Source: Chelativorans sp. AA-79
GTDB taxonomy: Bacteria; Pseudomonadota; Alphaproteobacteria; Rhizobiales; Rhizobiaceae
Direction of reading: 5' to 3'
NCBI RefSeq assembly: GCF_029457495.1
Contig: NZ_CP120361.1
Location: 4,912,001-4,976,000 of the forward strand
DNA length: 64,000 nucleotides
Part shown: piece by piece, positions 45,760 to 56,739 of the stretch
Layout of the letters: the number at the start of each line of letters is the position of its first letter
Numbering within the stretch: the first letter of the stretch is position 1
Translations under genes and position numbers: made by a program
The notes under the pieces: model-generated
What the model saw: the letters and a program-made list of their open reading frames with translations, nothing else
The model's database searches: none
What the model was told of the DNA's origin: nothing

Positions 45760-46305
45760 TCAGTCGAAAGTTTTCGCCAGCGTCCGCAGCCCCTGATGCG
45801 AGGCCATGAAGGCCTTTTCCTCCTCACTCGGCGGTCGCGGAGGATGGTCGTTGTCCATGGCGGCCATCACTTCGCCCACCTCGAGAAAGCAGCGGTTGCG
45901 GAAATCATAGACCCCGCCGGTGGTCAGGATGATGGCGGCCGTGCGTCCGTCCGCAAGCACGAAACGGTGCCGGCCGATGATCTGCGTGCCCTCCCACGTC
46001 TCGATGGTGGTGACGAGCTCGAAGCGCTGCCATAGACGGATTTCCCGGACATAGCTTACCTGCAGCCCGCCGAGCAGCGGCCCCCAGCCGCGTTTGCGGG
46101 CGGTGGTGAGCAGCCCGCTGCGGAAGAAGATGTCCATGCGCCCGAGATCCGCCAGCATCATGTAGCGGGCATTGTTCAGGTGGAAATTCATGTCGATGTC
46201 GGAAGGCAGGCAGCGGAGCGGTATCCTGCTCTCTTCGCCCATCTTGAAGCGCCCCCGGCGGCGGCCGGTGACCGCCACGCGCAGGAGCCTGAACCAGACA
46301 TACAT
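45760..46305 (-). CDS. Hotdog-fold thioesterase family protein
   Basis: A 181-residue protein of the acyl-CoA thioesterase type, with the conserved N-terminal pattern LPSDIDMNFHLNNARYMMLADLGR, where Asp-x-Asn-x-H-x-N marks the active region, and VSYVREIRLWQRFELVTTIETW. It probably hydrolyses acyl-CoA. It follows the beta-oxidation genes on the same strand, but a strong terminator lies between, so it has its own promoter. Confidence 0.85.
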   Translation of the reverse strand: MYVWFRLLRVAVTGRRRGRFKMGEESRIPLRCLPSDIDMNFHLNNARYMMLADLGRMDIFFRSGLLTTARKRGWGPLLGGLQVSYVREIRLWQRFELVTTIETWEGTQIIGRHRFVLADGRTAAIILTTGGVYDFRNRCFLEVGEVMAAMDNDHPPRPPSEEEKAFMASHQGLRTLAKTFD

Positions 46306-46324
46306 GACAGTTGCTCCGCATTGT

Positions 46325-46361
46325 AAAAAGCGCCGGCCCTTCGCGGCTGAAGGGCCGGCGC
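46325..46361 (-). terminator. Strong Rho-independent terminator of the beta-oxidation operon
   Basis: A perfect 12-bp GC-rich stem (GCGCCGGCCCTT / AAGGGCCGGCGC) with an 8-base loop, followed on the minus strand by TTTTTAC, 4 bp after the fadJ stop. Confidence 0.9.
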
Positions 46362-46365
46362 CCGA

Positions 46366-48588
46366 TCAGGCGGCCTTCTTCAACGCGCCAGCGCCTTCCG
46401 GCGCAAAACGGGTATAGAAGGTCTCCCCCTTCTCAGCCATGTCGAGGAGCAGCTTGGGCGGCTTGAACTGCTTGCCGTACTTTTTCTGCAGGCGCTGCGC
46501 GCGCTTGGCAAATTCGGCGGCCCCCACCCCGTCGATAAGCGACAGGACGCCGCCCGTATAGGGCGCAAAGCCGAAGGCCAGGATGGACCCCACATCCGCC
46601 TCGCGCGGGTCGGTGACGATCCCTTCCTCCATCACGCGGGCGGCCTCGAGTGCGATGACATAGAGGAAGCGGGCCTTCAGCTCCTCCACGTCAATCCCAT
46701 CGGGGTCCTGCTGGCGGCAAAGGTCCTTGAGGCCCGGCCACAGGAACTTCTTAGCCGGCTTCTGCGGATATTCGTAGAAGCCCTTGCCGTTCTTGCGACC
46801 GTGGCGGCCGTGCTTGTCGACCATCGTGTCGATCAGGTCCATGTGGCGGGGGTCGACCGCCTTTTCGCCCAGGTCGCGGACAGTCTGCTTCATGATCTTC
46901 TGGGCGAGATCGATCGCCGTCTCGTCCGTCAGCGCGAGCGGCCCTACCGGCATTCCGGCCATACGGGCCGCGTTCTCGATCATGGGCGCGGGTACGCCCT
47001 CGATCAGCATGGAGTATGCCTCCTGCATGTAACGAAGCACGCAGCGGTTCACGTAAAAACCACGCGTGTCGTTGACCACGATCGGCGTCTTCCTGATGGC
47101 GCGGACGTAATCGATGGCGAGCGCCAGCGCCTTGTCGCCCGTCTTCTTGCCGAGGATGATCTCGACCAGCATCATCCTGTCGACAGGCGAGAAGAAGTGG
47201 ATGCCGACGAAGTTCTTGGGCCGCCTCGCGTTCCTGGCAAGACTCGTGATCGGGATTGTGGACGTGTTGGAGGCAAAGACGGCGGAGGATTTCAGGACGG
47301 CTTCGGCCTTTTCCGTGACCTCCCTCTTCACGTTCGAATCCTCGAACACCGCCTCGATCACGAGATCGGCGCCTTCGAGCGCGGCGTAATCCGATGTAGC
47401 GGTGATGAGGGAGAGGAGTTTTTCCTTCTCCTCCGCCGCGGCGCGGCCCTTCTTGATGAGGCCGTCCAGAAGGTTAGCGGAATGGGCCTTGCCCTTGTCG
47501 GCCGCTTCCTGATCACGGTCGATCAGTACCACAGGGATTCCAGCCTTCGCAGTGACATAGGCGATGCCGGCGCCCATGAAGCCCGCGCCGAGGACACCGA
47601 CCTTGCGGATTTTTTTAGCCGGCACATCTTTTGGTCGGCGCGCTCCCTTGTTGAGTTCCTGCAGCGAGACGAAGAGCGAGCGGATCATCGCCGCCGCCTC
47701 CTTCGACTGCATGATTTCCGTGAAATAGCGCTGCTCGATGCGGAGTGCTGTATCGAACGGCACCAGAAGACCCTCGTAGACGCACTTCAAGATGGCGGTC
47801 GCGGCAGGGTAGTTGCCGTAGGTCTCGCGGCGCAGGATGGCGATCGCCGGCGGCCAGAGATTGGCGCCCGCGGCCGAATAGACCGGCCCGCCCGGCAGTT
47901 TGAAGCCCTTTTCGTCCCAAGGCTGAGCCGGCTTCAGCCCGTCCTTGATCATCTTTTTCGCCGTGTCGATCAGTTTTCGGCGCGGGACGATCTCATGCAC
48001 CAGCCCCATGGCCTTCGCTTTCTTGGGGCTCAGGTTCTGGCCGGAGGTGAGCATCTGCAGAGCCTCCTGCGTGTTGGCGAGCCGCGGCACGCGCTGGGTG
48101 CCGCCCGCGCCCGGGAAGATGCCGACCTTCACCTCGGGCAAGGCCAGCTTCACGCTATCATCGTCCATCGCCACGCGCCCGTGGCAGGCAAGCGAAAGCT
48201 CGAACGCGCCGCCCATGCAGGTGCCGTTGATGGCGGAGACCCAGGGTTTGCCAGAGGTTTCGAGCTTACGCCACAGCTTGCTCATGCGGCCGGCATTGTC
48301 GAAGAGTTCTCTGGTCGCTTTATCGGGGTTTTTCGCCCTCTCCTTGTGGAACTGGCCCAGCATCTTCTGCAGCATGGTGAGATCCGCGCCGCCGGAGAAG
48401 CTGTCCTTGCCTGACGTGAAGACTGCGCCCTTGATGCCTTGCTCGCCGGATACCCGATCGATGATCGTCTCCAGCTCTCCCATTACCTCTTCGGTGAAGA
48501 CGTTCATGGAGCGGTCCGGCATGTTCCAGGTGACGAGCACGATGCCGTCGGCGTCGGTTTCGACGGTGAAGTTCTTATAGTCGGCCAT
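46366..48588 (-). CDS. fadJ: Multifunctional fatty-acid oxidation protein (enoyl-CoA hydratase / 3-hydroxyacyl-CoA dehydrogenase)
   Basis: A 740-residue FadB/FadJ-type protein. The N-terminal crotonase domain (1-~220) has FSGGADLTML and the oxyanion-hole region NGTCMGGAFELSLACHGRV; the NAD-binding dehydrogenase (about 325-500) has VLGAGFMGAGIAYVTAKAG and FASNTSTIPITSLA; the C-terminal dehydrogenase domain (505-735) has VNDTRGFYVNRCVLRYM. It carries out the hydration and second oxidation of beta-oxidation. GGGAGAGGAAAG precedes the ATG. It lies 18 bp after the thiolase gene and the pair forms one transcript. FadB versus FadJ naming is uncertain. Confidence 0.94.
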   Translation of the reverse strand: MADYKNFTVETDADGIVLVTWNMPDRSMNVFTEEVMGELETIIDRVSGEQGIKGAVFTSGKDSFSGGADLTMLQKMLGQFHKERAKNPDKATRELFDNAGRMSKLWRKLETSGKPWVSAINGTCMGGAFELSLACHGRVAMDDDSVKLALPEVKVGIFPGAGGTQRVPRLANTQEALQMLTSGQNLSPKKAKAMGLVHEIVPRRKLIDTAKKMIKDGLKPAQPWDEKGFKLPGGPVYSAAGANLWPPAIAILRRETYGNYPAATAILKCVYEGLLVPFDTALRIEQRYFTEIMQSKEAAAMIRSLFVSLQELNKGARRPKDVPAKKIRKVGVLGAGFMGAGIAYVTAKAGIPVVLIDRDQEAADKGKAHSANLLDGLIKKGRAAAEEKEKLLSLITATSDYAALEGADLVIEAVFEDSNVKREVTEKAEAVLKSSAVFASNTSTIPITSLARNARRPKNFVGIHFFSPVDRMMLVEIILGKKTGDKALALAIDYVRAIRKTPIVVNDTRGFYVNRCVLRYMQEAYSMLIEGVPAPMIENAARMAGMPVGPLALTDETAIDLAQKIMKQTVRDLGEKAVDPRHMDLIDTMVDKHGRHGRKNGKGFYEYPQKPAKKFLWPGLKDLCRQQDPDGIDVEELKARFLYVIALEAARVMEEGIVTDPREADVGSILAFGFAPYTGGVLSLIDGVGAAEFAKRAQRLQKKYGKQFKPPKLLLDMAEKGETFYTRFAPEGAGALKKAA

Positions 48589-48606
48589 GATGCTTTCCTC
48601 TCCCGC

Positions 48607-49815
<1,209 letters not shown>

Positions 49816-49922
49816 TTGGTTCTCCCGTCAGTTCCAACCTGGGCTCGGCCCGGTCGGCCTGGATTTCATCGAAACGCCCGCAAGCGGGGGCTATGGAACA
49901 GGAATGTCAGCGAAATGCCAAC

Positions 49923-51719
49923 TCAAAACGCTTCCGCCGGCAGCGCCATCACCGTGTCGGCACCGGAGGAGATCCGCACCAGATGAGCCGATGTTTCCGG
50001 CATCGCGCGCTCCATGAAGAAGCGGCCAAGAGTGAGCTTCCGTTCCATGAAACCGGCGCCGCCGCCGGCGCCCTGCGCGAGGCTGTCCTGCGCCACCTTC
50101 ACCATGCGAGCCCACATGAAACCAAAGGCCACGAGGCCGAAGAGGTGCATGTAGTCATAGGAGGCGGCACCCGCATTGTCCGGCTTCTGCATCGCATTCT
50201 GCATCAGCCAGAGGGTTGCGGCCTGAAGATCGCTCAGTCCCTTCTTCAGCGCCTTGGTATAGGGCGCCATCTTCTCGTCCGAGCGATGCTCCTCGCAGAA
50301 GTCTCCGACCGTCTTGAAGAAGGTCTGCACCGCGCGCCCGCCATTCTGGGCGAGCTTGCGACCGACGAGATCGAGCGCCTGGATGCCGTTGGCCCCCTCG
50401 TAGATCATGGCGATGCGGGCATCGCGCACGAACTGGCTCATGCCGTGCTCTTCGATATAGCCGTGGCCGCCGAAGACCTGCTGGGCCATCACCGCATGCT
50501 CGAAGCCCTTGTCGGTGAGCACGCCCTTCAGCACCGGCGTCATGAGGGCGAGATGGTCTTCCGCCTCCTGCCGCGCCTTCTCATCCTCGCTGCGATTGGC
50601 GATGTCGGATTGCAGCGCAATCCAGAGCAGAGCCGCGCGGCCCGCCTCGTTGAAGGCGCGGATCGTCATCAGATTGCGGCGGATGTCCGGGTGGACGATA
50701 ATGGGATCCGCCTTTTTGTCCGGCGCCTTGGGCCCGGAGAGGGAGCGGCCCTGGAGGCGCTCGCGGGCATAGTCGGCGGCGTTCTGATAGGCGGCTTCGG
50801 AAACGGCGAGGCCCTGTAAGGCAACGCCAAGCCGGGCCTCGTTCATCATGGTGAACATGGCCTTCAGCCCACCATTCTCCGCGCCGAGGAGGAAACCCTC
50901 CGCCTCGTCATAGTTCATCACACAGGTGGCATTGCCGTGGATGCCCATCTTCTCCTCGATCGAGCCGCAGGAGACGCCGTTCGGCCCGCCAAGATTGCCG
51001 GCCTTGTCGAGCTTGAGCTTCGGCACGATGAAAAGCGAGATTCCCTTGGTGCCTTCCGGCGCGCCCTCGATGCGGGCAAGCACCAGATGGATTATGTTTT
51101 CCGCCATGTCATGTTCGCCGGCGGAGATGAAGATCTTCTGGCCGGAAATCTTGTAGCTGCCGTCGCCGTTGGGAACCGCCTTGGTGCGGAGCAGGCCCAG
51201 GTCGGTGCCGCAATGCGGCTCCGTCAGGTTCATTGTGCCGGTCCAGCCCCCTTCCACCATCTTGGGTAGGAAGGTTTGCTTCTGCTCATCCGTGCCGTGG
51301 GTGAGAATGGCTGCGATGGCGCCCTGGGTGAGGCCCGGATACATCATCAGCGCCATATTGGCCGAGGAAAGGAACTCGCCGACGGCCGTGTGGACCAGAT
51401 AGGGCAGGCCTTGACCGCCATATTCGGCGGGCGAGGAAAGCCCCATCCATCCACCCTCGCAATATTGCCGGTAGGCCTCCGCAAAACCCTTGGGCGTGGA
51501 AACGGAGCCGTCCTCGTGACGCACGCAACCTTCCATATCGCCCGCGCGATTGAGCGGCTGCATCACGTTTTCGGCGAGCTTCGCGCCCTCATCCAGAATT
51601 GCTTCCAGCACGTCCGGAGAGAGGTCGGCAAATCCCGCTATATTGTCGAGGCGTTGGTAGTTGAGCACATCGCGGATGACGAAGGCGGTGTCCCGCACAG
51701 GCGCGCGATAGATCGGCAT
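49923..51719 (-). CDS. Acyl-CoA dehydrogenase, long ~600-residue type
   Basis: A 598-residue FAD enzyme from ATG 51719 (GGGAGA upstream). Marks: the FAD segment [23 protein letters not shown], the ARLGVALQG helix, the catalytic-base region near [18 protein letters not shown], and the Acyl-CoA_dh_C extension after residue ~470. The extra N- and C-terminal parts match the very-long-chain or 'DmdC/FadE-like' group found with fadAJ in alphaproteobacteria. It catalyses the first oxidation step. A palindromic ACGT-rich site upstream and a MerR gene suggest its control. Confidence 0.92.
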   Translation of the reverse strand: MPIYRAPVRDTAFVIRDVLNYQRLDNIAGFADLSPDVLEAILDEGAKLAENVMQPLNRAGDMEGCVRHEDGSVSTPKGFAEAYRQYCEGGWMGLSSPAEYGGQGLPYLVHTAVGEFLSSANMALMMYPGLTQGAIAAILTHGTDEQKQTFLPKMVEGGWTGTMNLTEPHCGTDLGLLRTKAVPNGDGSYKISGQKIFISAGEHDMAENIIHLVLARIEGAPEGTKGISLFIVPKLKLDKAGNLGGPNGVSCGSIEEKMGIHGNATCVMNYDEAEGFLLGAENGGLKAMFTMMNEARLGVALQGLAVSEAAYQNAADYARERLQGRSLSGPKAPDKKADPIIVHPDIRRNLMTIRAFNEAGRAALLWIALQSDIANRSEDEKARQEAEDHLALMTPVLKGVLTDKGFEHAVMAQQVFGGHGYIEEHGMSQFVRDARIAMIYEGANGIQALDLVGRKLAQNGGRAVQTFFKTVGDFCEEHRSDEKMAPYTKALKKGLSDLQAATLWLMQNAMQKPDNAGAASYDYMHLFGLVAFGFMWARMVKVAQDSLAQGAGGGAGFMERKLTLGRFFMERAMPETSAHLVRISSGADTVMALPAEAF

Positions 51720-51796
51720 CGATATCTCTCCCAGAATGCGTTCCTGGCCGCAGTCGGAAATGGCCACGAAAGACCCGGGCTCTCTAACAAATTTTG

Positions 51797-51823
51797 ACGT
51801 TCGCGTAAACGTAAATATTTACG
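51797..51823 (-). promoter_or_regulatory. Candidate MerR-type operator before the acyl-CoA dehydrogenase gene
   Basis: Two overlapping inverted repeats: ACGTT-N6-AACGT (51797-51812) and the perfect 14-bp palindrome CGTAAATATTTACG (51810-51823). They lie 77 bp before the dehydrogenase start, between it and the MerR gene. ACGT-rich palindromes are what I recall for LiuR-type MerR regulators of fatty-acid and branched-chain catabolism. Confidence 0.5.
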
Positions 51824-51913
51824 CAAGCGGAGGGGAATGCGCTGCGAACGCGAAGGAGGATGCGAAGAGGGCTTCTCTCCCCTTCGGATACGTCCCTGTT
51901 CGGCGGTGGGGCT

Positions 51914-52020
51914 GGAGCGGATTGCGTTCGCATCCGCTGGCGCGTTCCGCTCCATTTCTTTGTTTCAGCCGCATTTGCGCGACGGCAAGTGTTTCCACTT
52001 GCCTACGGAAAACGCTCTAG
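51914..52020. repeat. Rhizobial-type palindromic intergenic repeat
   Basis: It contains GGAGCGGA (51914-51921) inverted as TCCGCTCC (51946-51953), then a hairpin GGCAAGTG-TTTC-CACTTGCC (51984-52003) abutting the MerR stop codon, and ends with CGGAAAACGCTCTAG, a sequence I associate with RIME-like rhizobial repeats. The last part overlaps the 3' end of the MerR gene. Only one copy was recognised in this window. Confidence 0.4.
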
Positions 52021-52488
52021 CCCGCCATGGGAAGACGTGGAAAGCCCCGGCGTTCCGTGATCCAACCGAGTGCGGATATCGCGGATCATGCTGGCCAATT
52101 CGCCCGCGGCCTCCTCGATCTCGTTATGCCGGTTCTCCAGATGCTCCATCTGTTTCTCGGCCTTTCCGAGGAACAGCTTGAGCTGTTGAACGGTAGCGCC
52201 GCCAGAGCCGTAGAGCTCCAGGATCTGCTTCATATCACGCAACGGAAAGCCGATCTTCCGGCAGCGCAGCACGAGCTTCAGCCGCCTCCTGTCGGCTTCG
52301 CTGTAGAGGCGCGTGAGGCCGTCTCTCCTGGGGTGCAGCAGTCCCTTGTCCTCGTAGAAGCGCAGCGTGCGCAGCGTCACGCCGAATTCCCGGGCCAGTT
52401 CGCCGATGCGAAAGTAATGATCCCGCTTGTCGCGGACGACTTTGCGGGCAGCCGCGCCACCCGCCATTCCTACAATACCCACTTCCAT
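52003..52488 (-). CDS. MerR-family transcriptional regulator, probably of fatty-acid catabolism
   Basis: A 161-residue MerR protein: HTH with FRIGELAREFGVTLRTLRFYEDKGLL (residues ~26-51), the wing RRDGLTRLYSEADRRRLKLVLR and a long dimerisation helix (LFLGKAEKQMEHLENRHNEIEE). No cysteines for metal sensing are present, so an organic ligand such as an acyl-CoA is likely. GAAGGG precedes the ATG. It lies directly upstream of the beta-oxidation genes on the same strand with a candidate operator between; a LiuR-like role is inferred. Confidence 0.88.
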   Translation of the reverse strand: MEVGIVGMAGGAAARKVVRDKRDHYFRIGELAREFGVTLRTLRFYEDKGLLHPRRDGLTRLYSEADRRRLKLVLRCRKIGFPLRDMKQILELYGSGGATVQQLKLFLGKAEKQMEHLENRHNEIEEAAGELASMIRDIRTRLDHGTPGLSTSSHGGLERFP

Positions 52489-52887
52489 AACTTTTCCCTT
52501 CCGGGTTACCAGGCCGCCTTTCTGCCCGCGATATCCGCGGGTGGGAAAACTCCCCGGGGCCGATCTTCAAAAACGCGGGCGGCATACACCGCGCGCAACG
52601 CAGATATTCGCCGATGCCCGCGTCATTTCAAGCCCTGGTGCGTGACGGAGGGCTCACAATGCGGTGTACGGAGAGGCAGAGTTAACGTCTTGTTTACCAC
52701 GATTGGCGAAAGTCCGCCCATCGGAATGCCGGTGTGCTTCGCGCCGATTCGCGGCGTTCCGGTCGTGGGGGAATTGTCTCGAGGATGCCTGCCTGCAAAC
52801 AGCAGTGCCAAGCATCGCAGCCCAGGTACCCTGCGCGTGGGCGTTCCAACTGCGGCGACCGACAGCCGCGAAGAAGCGGGCATATTG
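52489..52887. other. 399-bp region between the MerR and podJ genes
   Basis: It holds the divergent promoters. Seen here are a CtrA-like site (TTAA-N7-TTTA at 52682-52696) and one GANTC (52746-52750). The frame of podJ stays open upstream to 52027 but runs across the MerR gene and has no protein-like start. Confidence 0.5.
52682..52698 (+). promoter_or_regulatory. Near-consensus CtrA-binding site before podJ
   Basis: TTAACGTCTTGTTTACC, one mismatch from TTAA-N7-TTAA, 190 bp before the podJ start. A GANTC site follows at 52746-52750. Confidence 0.4.
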
Positions 52888-55800
52888 ATGAACAGCAAGC
52901 GGTCGTACCTGGAGAATCTCAATACCGGGCGGCAACGCCGGCCCGAACACACGCTCGATGAGATCAGCCGCACGCTGAACCAACTGGAGGACCGGCTGGG
53001 ACGCGCCCTCGACAAAGACAATCGCCCTGAGGACGAAGAGGACGACATCATACGGCGTATGGAGCGCCTTTCCGACCGTGCCGGTCTCCTGAACCGCCCC
53101 GAAATGCCGCCGGCCGGCGCTCCGGAACCATCCCCGCGAGCCAATCTGGAAAGGATCGCACGCGAAATCGAACAATCCCGGCTCCAGGAGGACCAGCTTG
53201 CCTCCATCGGCGGCATCGCCGCTGAACTGAAGGCTTTGCGCGAGGATATGCGGGGCGCGGTGAATTCCGGCCCGCGCGGTGAGCCCCAAACGCCGCGCGC
53301 GGAACTCGAGCGCACTAAAAGTACCGTGCCCACCCCTTCCGTTCCCGGCGAGCTCAATGTCCAGTTCGAGCGACTTTCCCGTGCGATCGAGCAACTTGCA
53401 GAGCAGAGCGACGACAAGAACAGCAAGCTCCTGCGCCTCGATATCGAACAGGTGAAGACAGCCCTCGCCAATGTGGCGCGGGACGATACGGTGCGCGCGC
53501 CGGAAGGCCGTGCGCGTGGCGCCGACCCCGCAATGGAGCGGCTTGCCGTGCGGATCGAGGAGATCGCCGCAGCAGTCAACAGCCTGCCGGATTCCCTATC
53601 GCTGCATTCGCTGGAACAATCGGTGCGCACGCTCGCGATCGCGCTCGACAGGTTCGCAGAGCGGAGCGACAGGAATGGGCCCGATCTCTACGCCATGGTG
53701 GAAGAGCGTCTCGACGAAATCTCGCGCGCCATCACGGCCTCCGCCGCCCTCGCGCACACGCCGGCCTTCGATGCAAGCCAGTTCGAGCGGATCGAAGCGC
53801 GCATCGCCTCCCTCGCCGGCCAGCTGGACGAACTGGTCCAGAACAGGCCGGAGGGCCTGATCGTTGAACGGCTCGGCGCTCTTTCGGAGCAAGTGGACGA
53901 GATCGCGCGCCGCATCGATACGCCGGAACACGCGATGGACCACATGAACGGTCTTGCCGCGCAGATCAGTGAAAAGCTGAATGCGGCGCCTCAGGAGCGC
54001 CAAGCCGACCGGTTTTTCCGCGGCCTTGAAGACAGGTTCGCGCATTTTTCCGAGCTGGTCGCGCGGCGGGCGCAGGAAGCACTCCAGCAGGAGCGCGGGC
54101 ACTTCCACGATCTCGAGCGTCGACTGGAGAATATCGCGGAACGGTTCGACCGCAGAACCGGCATCCATGATGCCGAAAGCGAGCTGATGGCAGCACTCGA
54201 CGACCGCTTCGCGGGATTGGCGGCCCAGCTCGGCGGTTCGCACCATGCGGCAAGAGACGAGAGCGCCTTCCACGCGCTCGAAGCGCGGCTCGACGATATT
54301 GCCCAACGGCTCCAGAGCTCGGCTTCGGCAGTACCGGTCGATTCCGAGGTGATCCGCAATCTCGAAAAGCAGGTGGCGAGCCTTGCCGAGCACCTGTCGC
54401 AACCCGGCCGCGAATTCCCCCCGTTCGAGGATATGAATCCTCGCCTGGAAAAGATCGAACGCACCATCGAGGAAAACCGCGCCGCGGTTCTGGAGGCCGC
54501 CCGCCATGCCGCCGAGGAGGTGGCCGAGCGCCTTGCGACCGGCCACACGCACGCGGTCGATGACCACCTGAGGGCGGAGCTGGAGAAGCTGCAGACGCTT
54601 ACGCGGAAGTCCGACGAGCGCAACACGAAGACCTTCGAGGCCATTCACGACACGCTCATCAAGATCGTCGACCGCCTGAGCTCCCTCGAGGAGGGCACAG
54701 AGAGACGCGCCGCGCTGCCCGTCCCTTCGCAGGAGTTGCCGGCACATCTGGCGGAGAAGGGCGAAACACCCCCCATCGACCTGCCCGAGTCATCGCGCAC
54801 GCCCTCGGAAGCCGCCACGGCGGCCGCTGAAGCGGCGCTTCGGGAAAACGACGATCAGGAGGCGAATCAGGAGCCGCGCAAGCTGCTCGCCGGCCTTTCA
54901 CGAGCCTTCTCGGCACGACGCAACAGCCAAGGAGCTCCGCGCGAGGAGCCGGTTCTCTCAACCGAAGAACTGGAGATCGGCGCCTTTCAGGCGAACGAGC
55001 CCCTCGAGCCGGGATCGGGTGTCCCCGACATCCATTCCATCATTCGGCGCGTACGCGAGCAGCAGGAAGCGCGCGAACGCCCGGCGGAGGAAACCGGAAA
55101 GGCCGATTTCATCGCCGCCGCGCGCCGGGCGGCCCAGGCCGCCGCAGAAGCGGAGACAGAAGGCGCCAACCAGCCGCGGAAAAAGAGTCGCAAACAGGAG
55201 GGCGTGCTGCGCCGGCGCCGCAAGCAGCTCCTGCTGACCATGGCGGCTGCCGTTCTGATCGCTGGAGGGGTCTATGTCGGAGGCAGCTTCATCCAGAAGC
55301 CGGAGGACGTAATGCTGCTCGGCAAGAACAGCGCGAGCGAGGGCGAAACGGAGACGCTCACGCAATCGGCCGCGGCCGATCTGGATCCGGTGCAGACTCG
55401 GACGACTCCCGAACCGGCGGAGACACCGTCTCAGCCGGATGATGAGGAGACGGCATCCGCGCTCCCCGAGCCCCCGGAGGTTACGCAGATCGACGCCGAT
55501 CGCAGCGCGCATGAGGACGACACTACCGCCGGGCAGACATCGGAGCAGACCGCCCCTGCGCTGCCGGCAGAGCTTCCAAGCAACCCCGAAGCGACACAGA
55601 CTCCTCAAGCGGAACCGGCGCCCGCCGTTGCCGCCGAGCTGCCCGCGATTCCTCCGGAAATCGGGCCTTCGGCCCTGCGGGAAGCAGCCGCCGACGGCAA
55701 GGCGGATGCTCTTTACGAGATCGCCAGCCGCTTCGCGGAAGGCCGCGGGGTCGCCGCCGATATGACCAAGGCGGCTCAATGGTACGAGCTTGCCGCCGAA

Positions 55801-56496
55801 AAGGGGCTGGCGCCCGCGCAATACCGCATCGGCAATCTCTACGAAAAGGGCATCGGCGTGGAGCGCAACTTCGCCGAGGCGAAGACATGGTACCAGCGCG
55901 CCGCCGAACAGGGCAATGCCAGCGCCATGCACAATCTGGGTGTGCTCTTCGCCATGGGCGCGGACGGCTCTCCGGACAACACCTCCGCCGCGCGCTGGTT
56001 CCAGGAGGCGGCTGATCTCGGCGTGACCGACAGCCAGTTCAATCTCGGCATCCTCGCCACGAAGGGCGTGGGCATACCCGTCGACCTCGTCGAAGCCTAC
56101 AAATGGTTCGACATCGTCGCCCGGACGGGCGACGACGACGCTGCGGCCAAACGCGATGAGATCGCCAAGACGATGGCGCCTGCGGATCTGGCCCAGGCGC
56201 AGGGCAAGGCGAAGCTCTGGACCGCGCGGCAACCCAAGCCTGCGGCCAATTCGGTCACGATTCCCGCAGAGTGGCAGCAGGGTCAGGAGATCACGGCCGG
56301 CGTGGACATGAAGAAGGCGATCTCCAACGTGCAGCTCATCCTCAACAACGCGGGCTTCGAAGCCGGCCCGGCCGACGGCGTGATGGGGGAGAAGACGCGT
56401 GCCGCGATCCGTGCTTTCCAGCGGCAGAACGGCATGGCCGAAACGGGCGAGATCGACGAATCGCTCGTTCGAGCCCTTCTGAAGCAGAACGGCTAA
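52888..56496 (+). CDS. podJ: PodJ-like polar organiser (coiled coil, Sel1 repeats, peptidoglycan-binding domain)
   Basis: A 1202-residue protein from ATG 52888, where the sequence MNSKRSYLENLNTGRQRRPE begins, a start I know from rhizobial PodJ-type proteins. Residues ~20-680 are cytoplasmic coiled coil; a Pro/Glu-rich stretch follows; one transmembrane helix is at about 782-802 (LLLTMAAAVLIAGGVYVGGSF); the periplasmic part has Sel1/TPR repeats at ~926-1090 (AQWYELAAEKGLAPAQYRIG, AKTWYQRAAEQGNASAMHNLG) and a PG_binding_1 domain at ~1141-1200. This is the full PodJ plan: polar localisation of division and surface structures. A CtrA-like site and a GANTC site upstream fit cell-cycle control. Confidence 0.88.
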   Translation: MNSKRSYLENLNTGRQRRPEHTLDEISRTLNQLEDRLGRALDKDNRPEDEEDDIIRRMERLSDRAGLLNRPEMPPAGAPEPSPRANLERIAREIEQSRLQEDQLASIGGIAAELKALREDMRGAVNSGPRGEPQTPRAELERTKSTVPTPSVPGELNVQFERLSRAIEQLAEQSDDKNSKLLRLDIEQVKTALANVARDDTVRAPEGRARGADPAMERLAVRIEEIAAAVNSLPDSLSLHSLEQSVRTLAIALDRFAERSDRNGPDLYAMVEERLDEISRAITASAALAHTPAFDASQFERIEARIASLAGQLDELVQNRPEGLIVERLGALSEQVDEIARRIDTPEHAMDHMNGLAAQISEKLNAAPQERQADRFFRGLEDRFAHFSELVARRAQEALQQERGHFHDLERRLENIAERFDRRTGIHDAESELMAALDDRFAGLAAQLGGSHHAARDESAFHALEARLDDIAQRLQSSASAVPVDSEVIRNLEKQVASLAEHLSQPGREFPPFEDMNPRLEKIERTIEENRAAVLEAARHAAEEVAERLATGHTHAVDDHLRAELEKLQTLTRKSDERNTKTFEAIHDTLIKIVDRLSSLEEGTERRAALPVPSQELPAHLAEKGETPPIDLPESSRTPSEAATAAAEAALRENDDQEANQEPRKLLAGLSRAFSARRNSQGAPREEPVLSTEELEIGAFQANEPLEPGSGVPDIHSIIRRVREQQEARERPAEETGKADFIAAARRAAQAAAEAETEGANQPRKKSRKQEGVLRRRRKQLLLTMAAAVLIAGGVYVGGSFIQKPEDVMLLGKNSASEGETETLTQSAAADLDPVQTRTTPEPAETPSQPDDEETASALPEPPEVTQIDADRSAHEDDTTAGQTSEQTAPALPAELPSNPEATQTPQAEPAPAVAAELPAIPPEIGPSALREAAADGKADALYEIASRFAEGRGVAADMTKAAQWYELAAEKGLAPAQYRIGNLYEKGIGVERNFAEAKTWYQRAAEQGNASAMHNLGVLFAMGADGSPDNTSAARWFQEAADLGVTDSQFNLGILATKGVGIPVDLVEAYKWFDIVARTGDDDAAAKRDEIAKTMAPADLAQAQGKAKLWTARQPKPAANSVTIPAEWQQGQEITAGVDMKKAISNVQLILNNAGFEAGPADGVMGEKTRAAIRAFQRQNGMAETGEIDESLVRALLKQNG

Positions 56497-56739
56497 AGTC
56501 AGTTGCCCATGCCCATCCGGCGGGCCGTTTCGCACCTCGACCGCCACCGCGCAATCGCGCGGTAACCATGTGACCGGTTTCCACCGTCCGCTGCCCCATT
56601 TCCTGCGAGTTTTCAAGGTTTTCTGGTCAGCGCGTTTGACTTCGCCGCATTGTGGGCGCAAGAACGAACTGATCGACTGATCATGCGTGGCGGTTCCGCC
56701 ATGTGCCGGGTGCACAGCTAAATTTCTTGGTGTGACGGG

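Noticed and set aside
46801..48414. A 537-codon plus-strand frame opposite fadJ, and similar long antisense frames opposite podJ, the RND pump and lysK
   Set aside because: They mirror strongly conserved genes and arise from GC-rich codon bias; sequences are Arg/Asp/His-rich without domains.
52027..52887. 287-codon upstream extension of the podJ frame
   Set aside because: It crosses the MerR gene on the opposite strand and is an artefact of high GC; the family start is at 52888.
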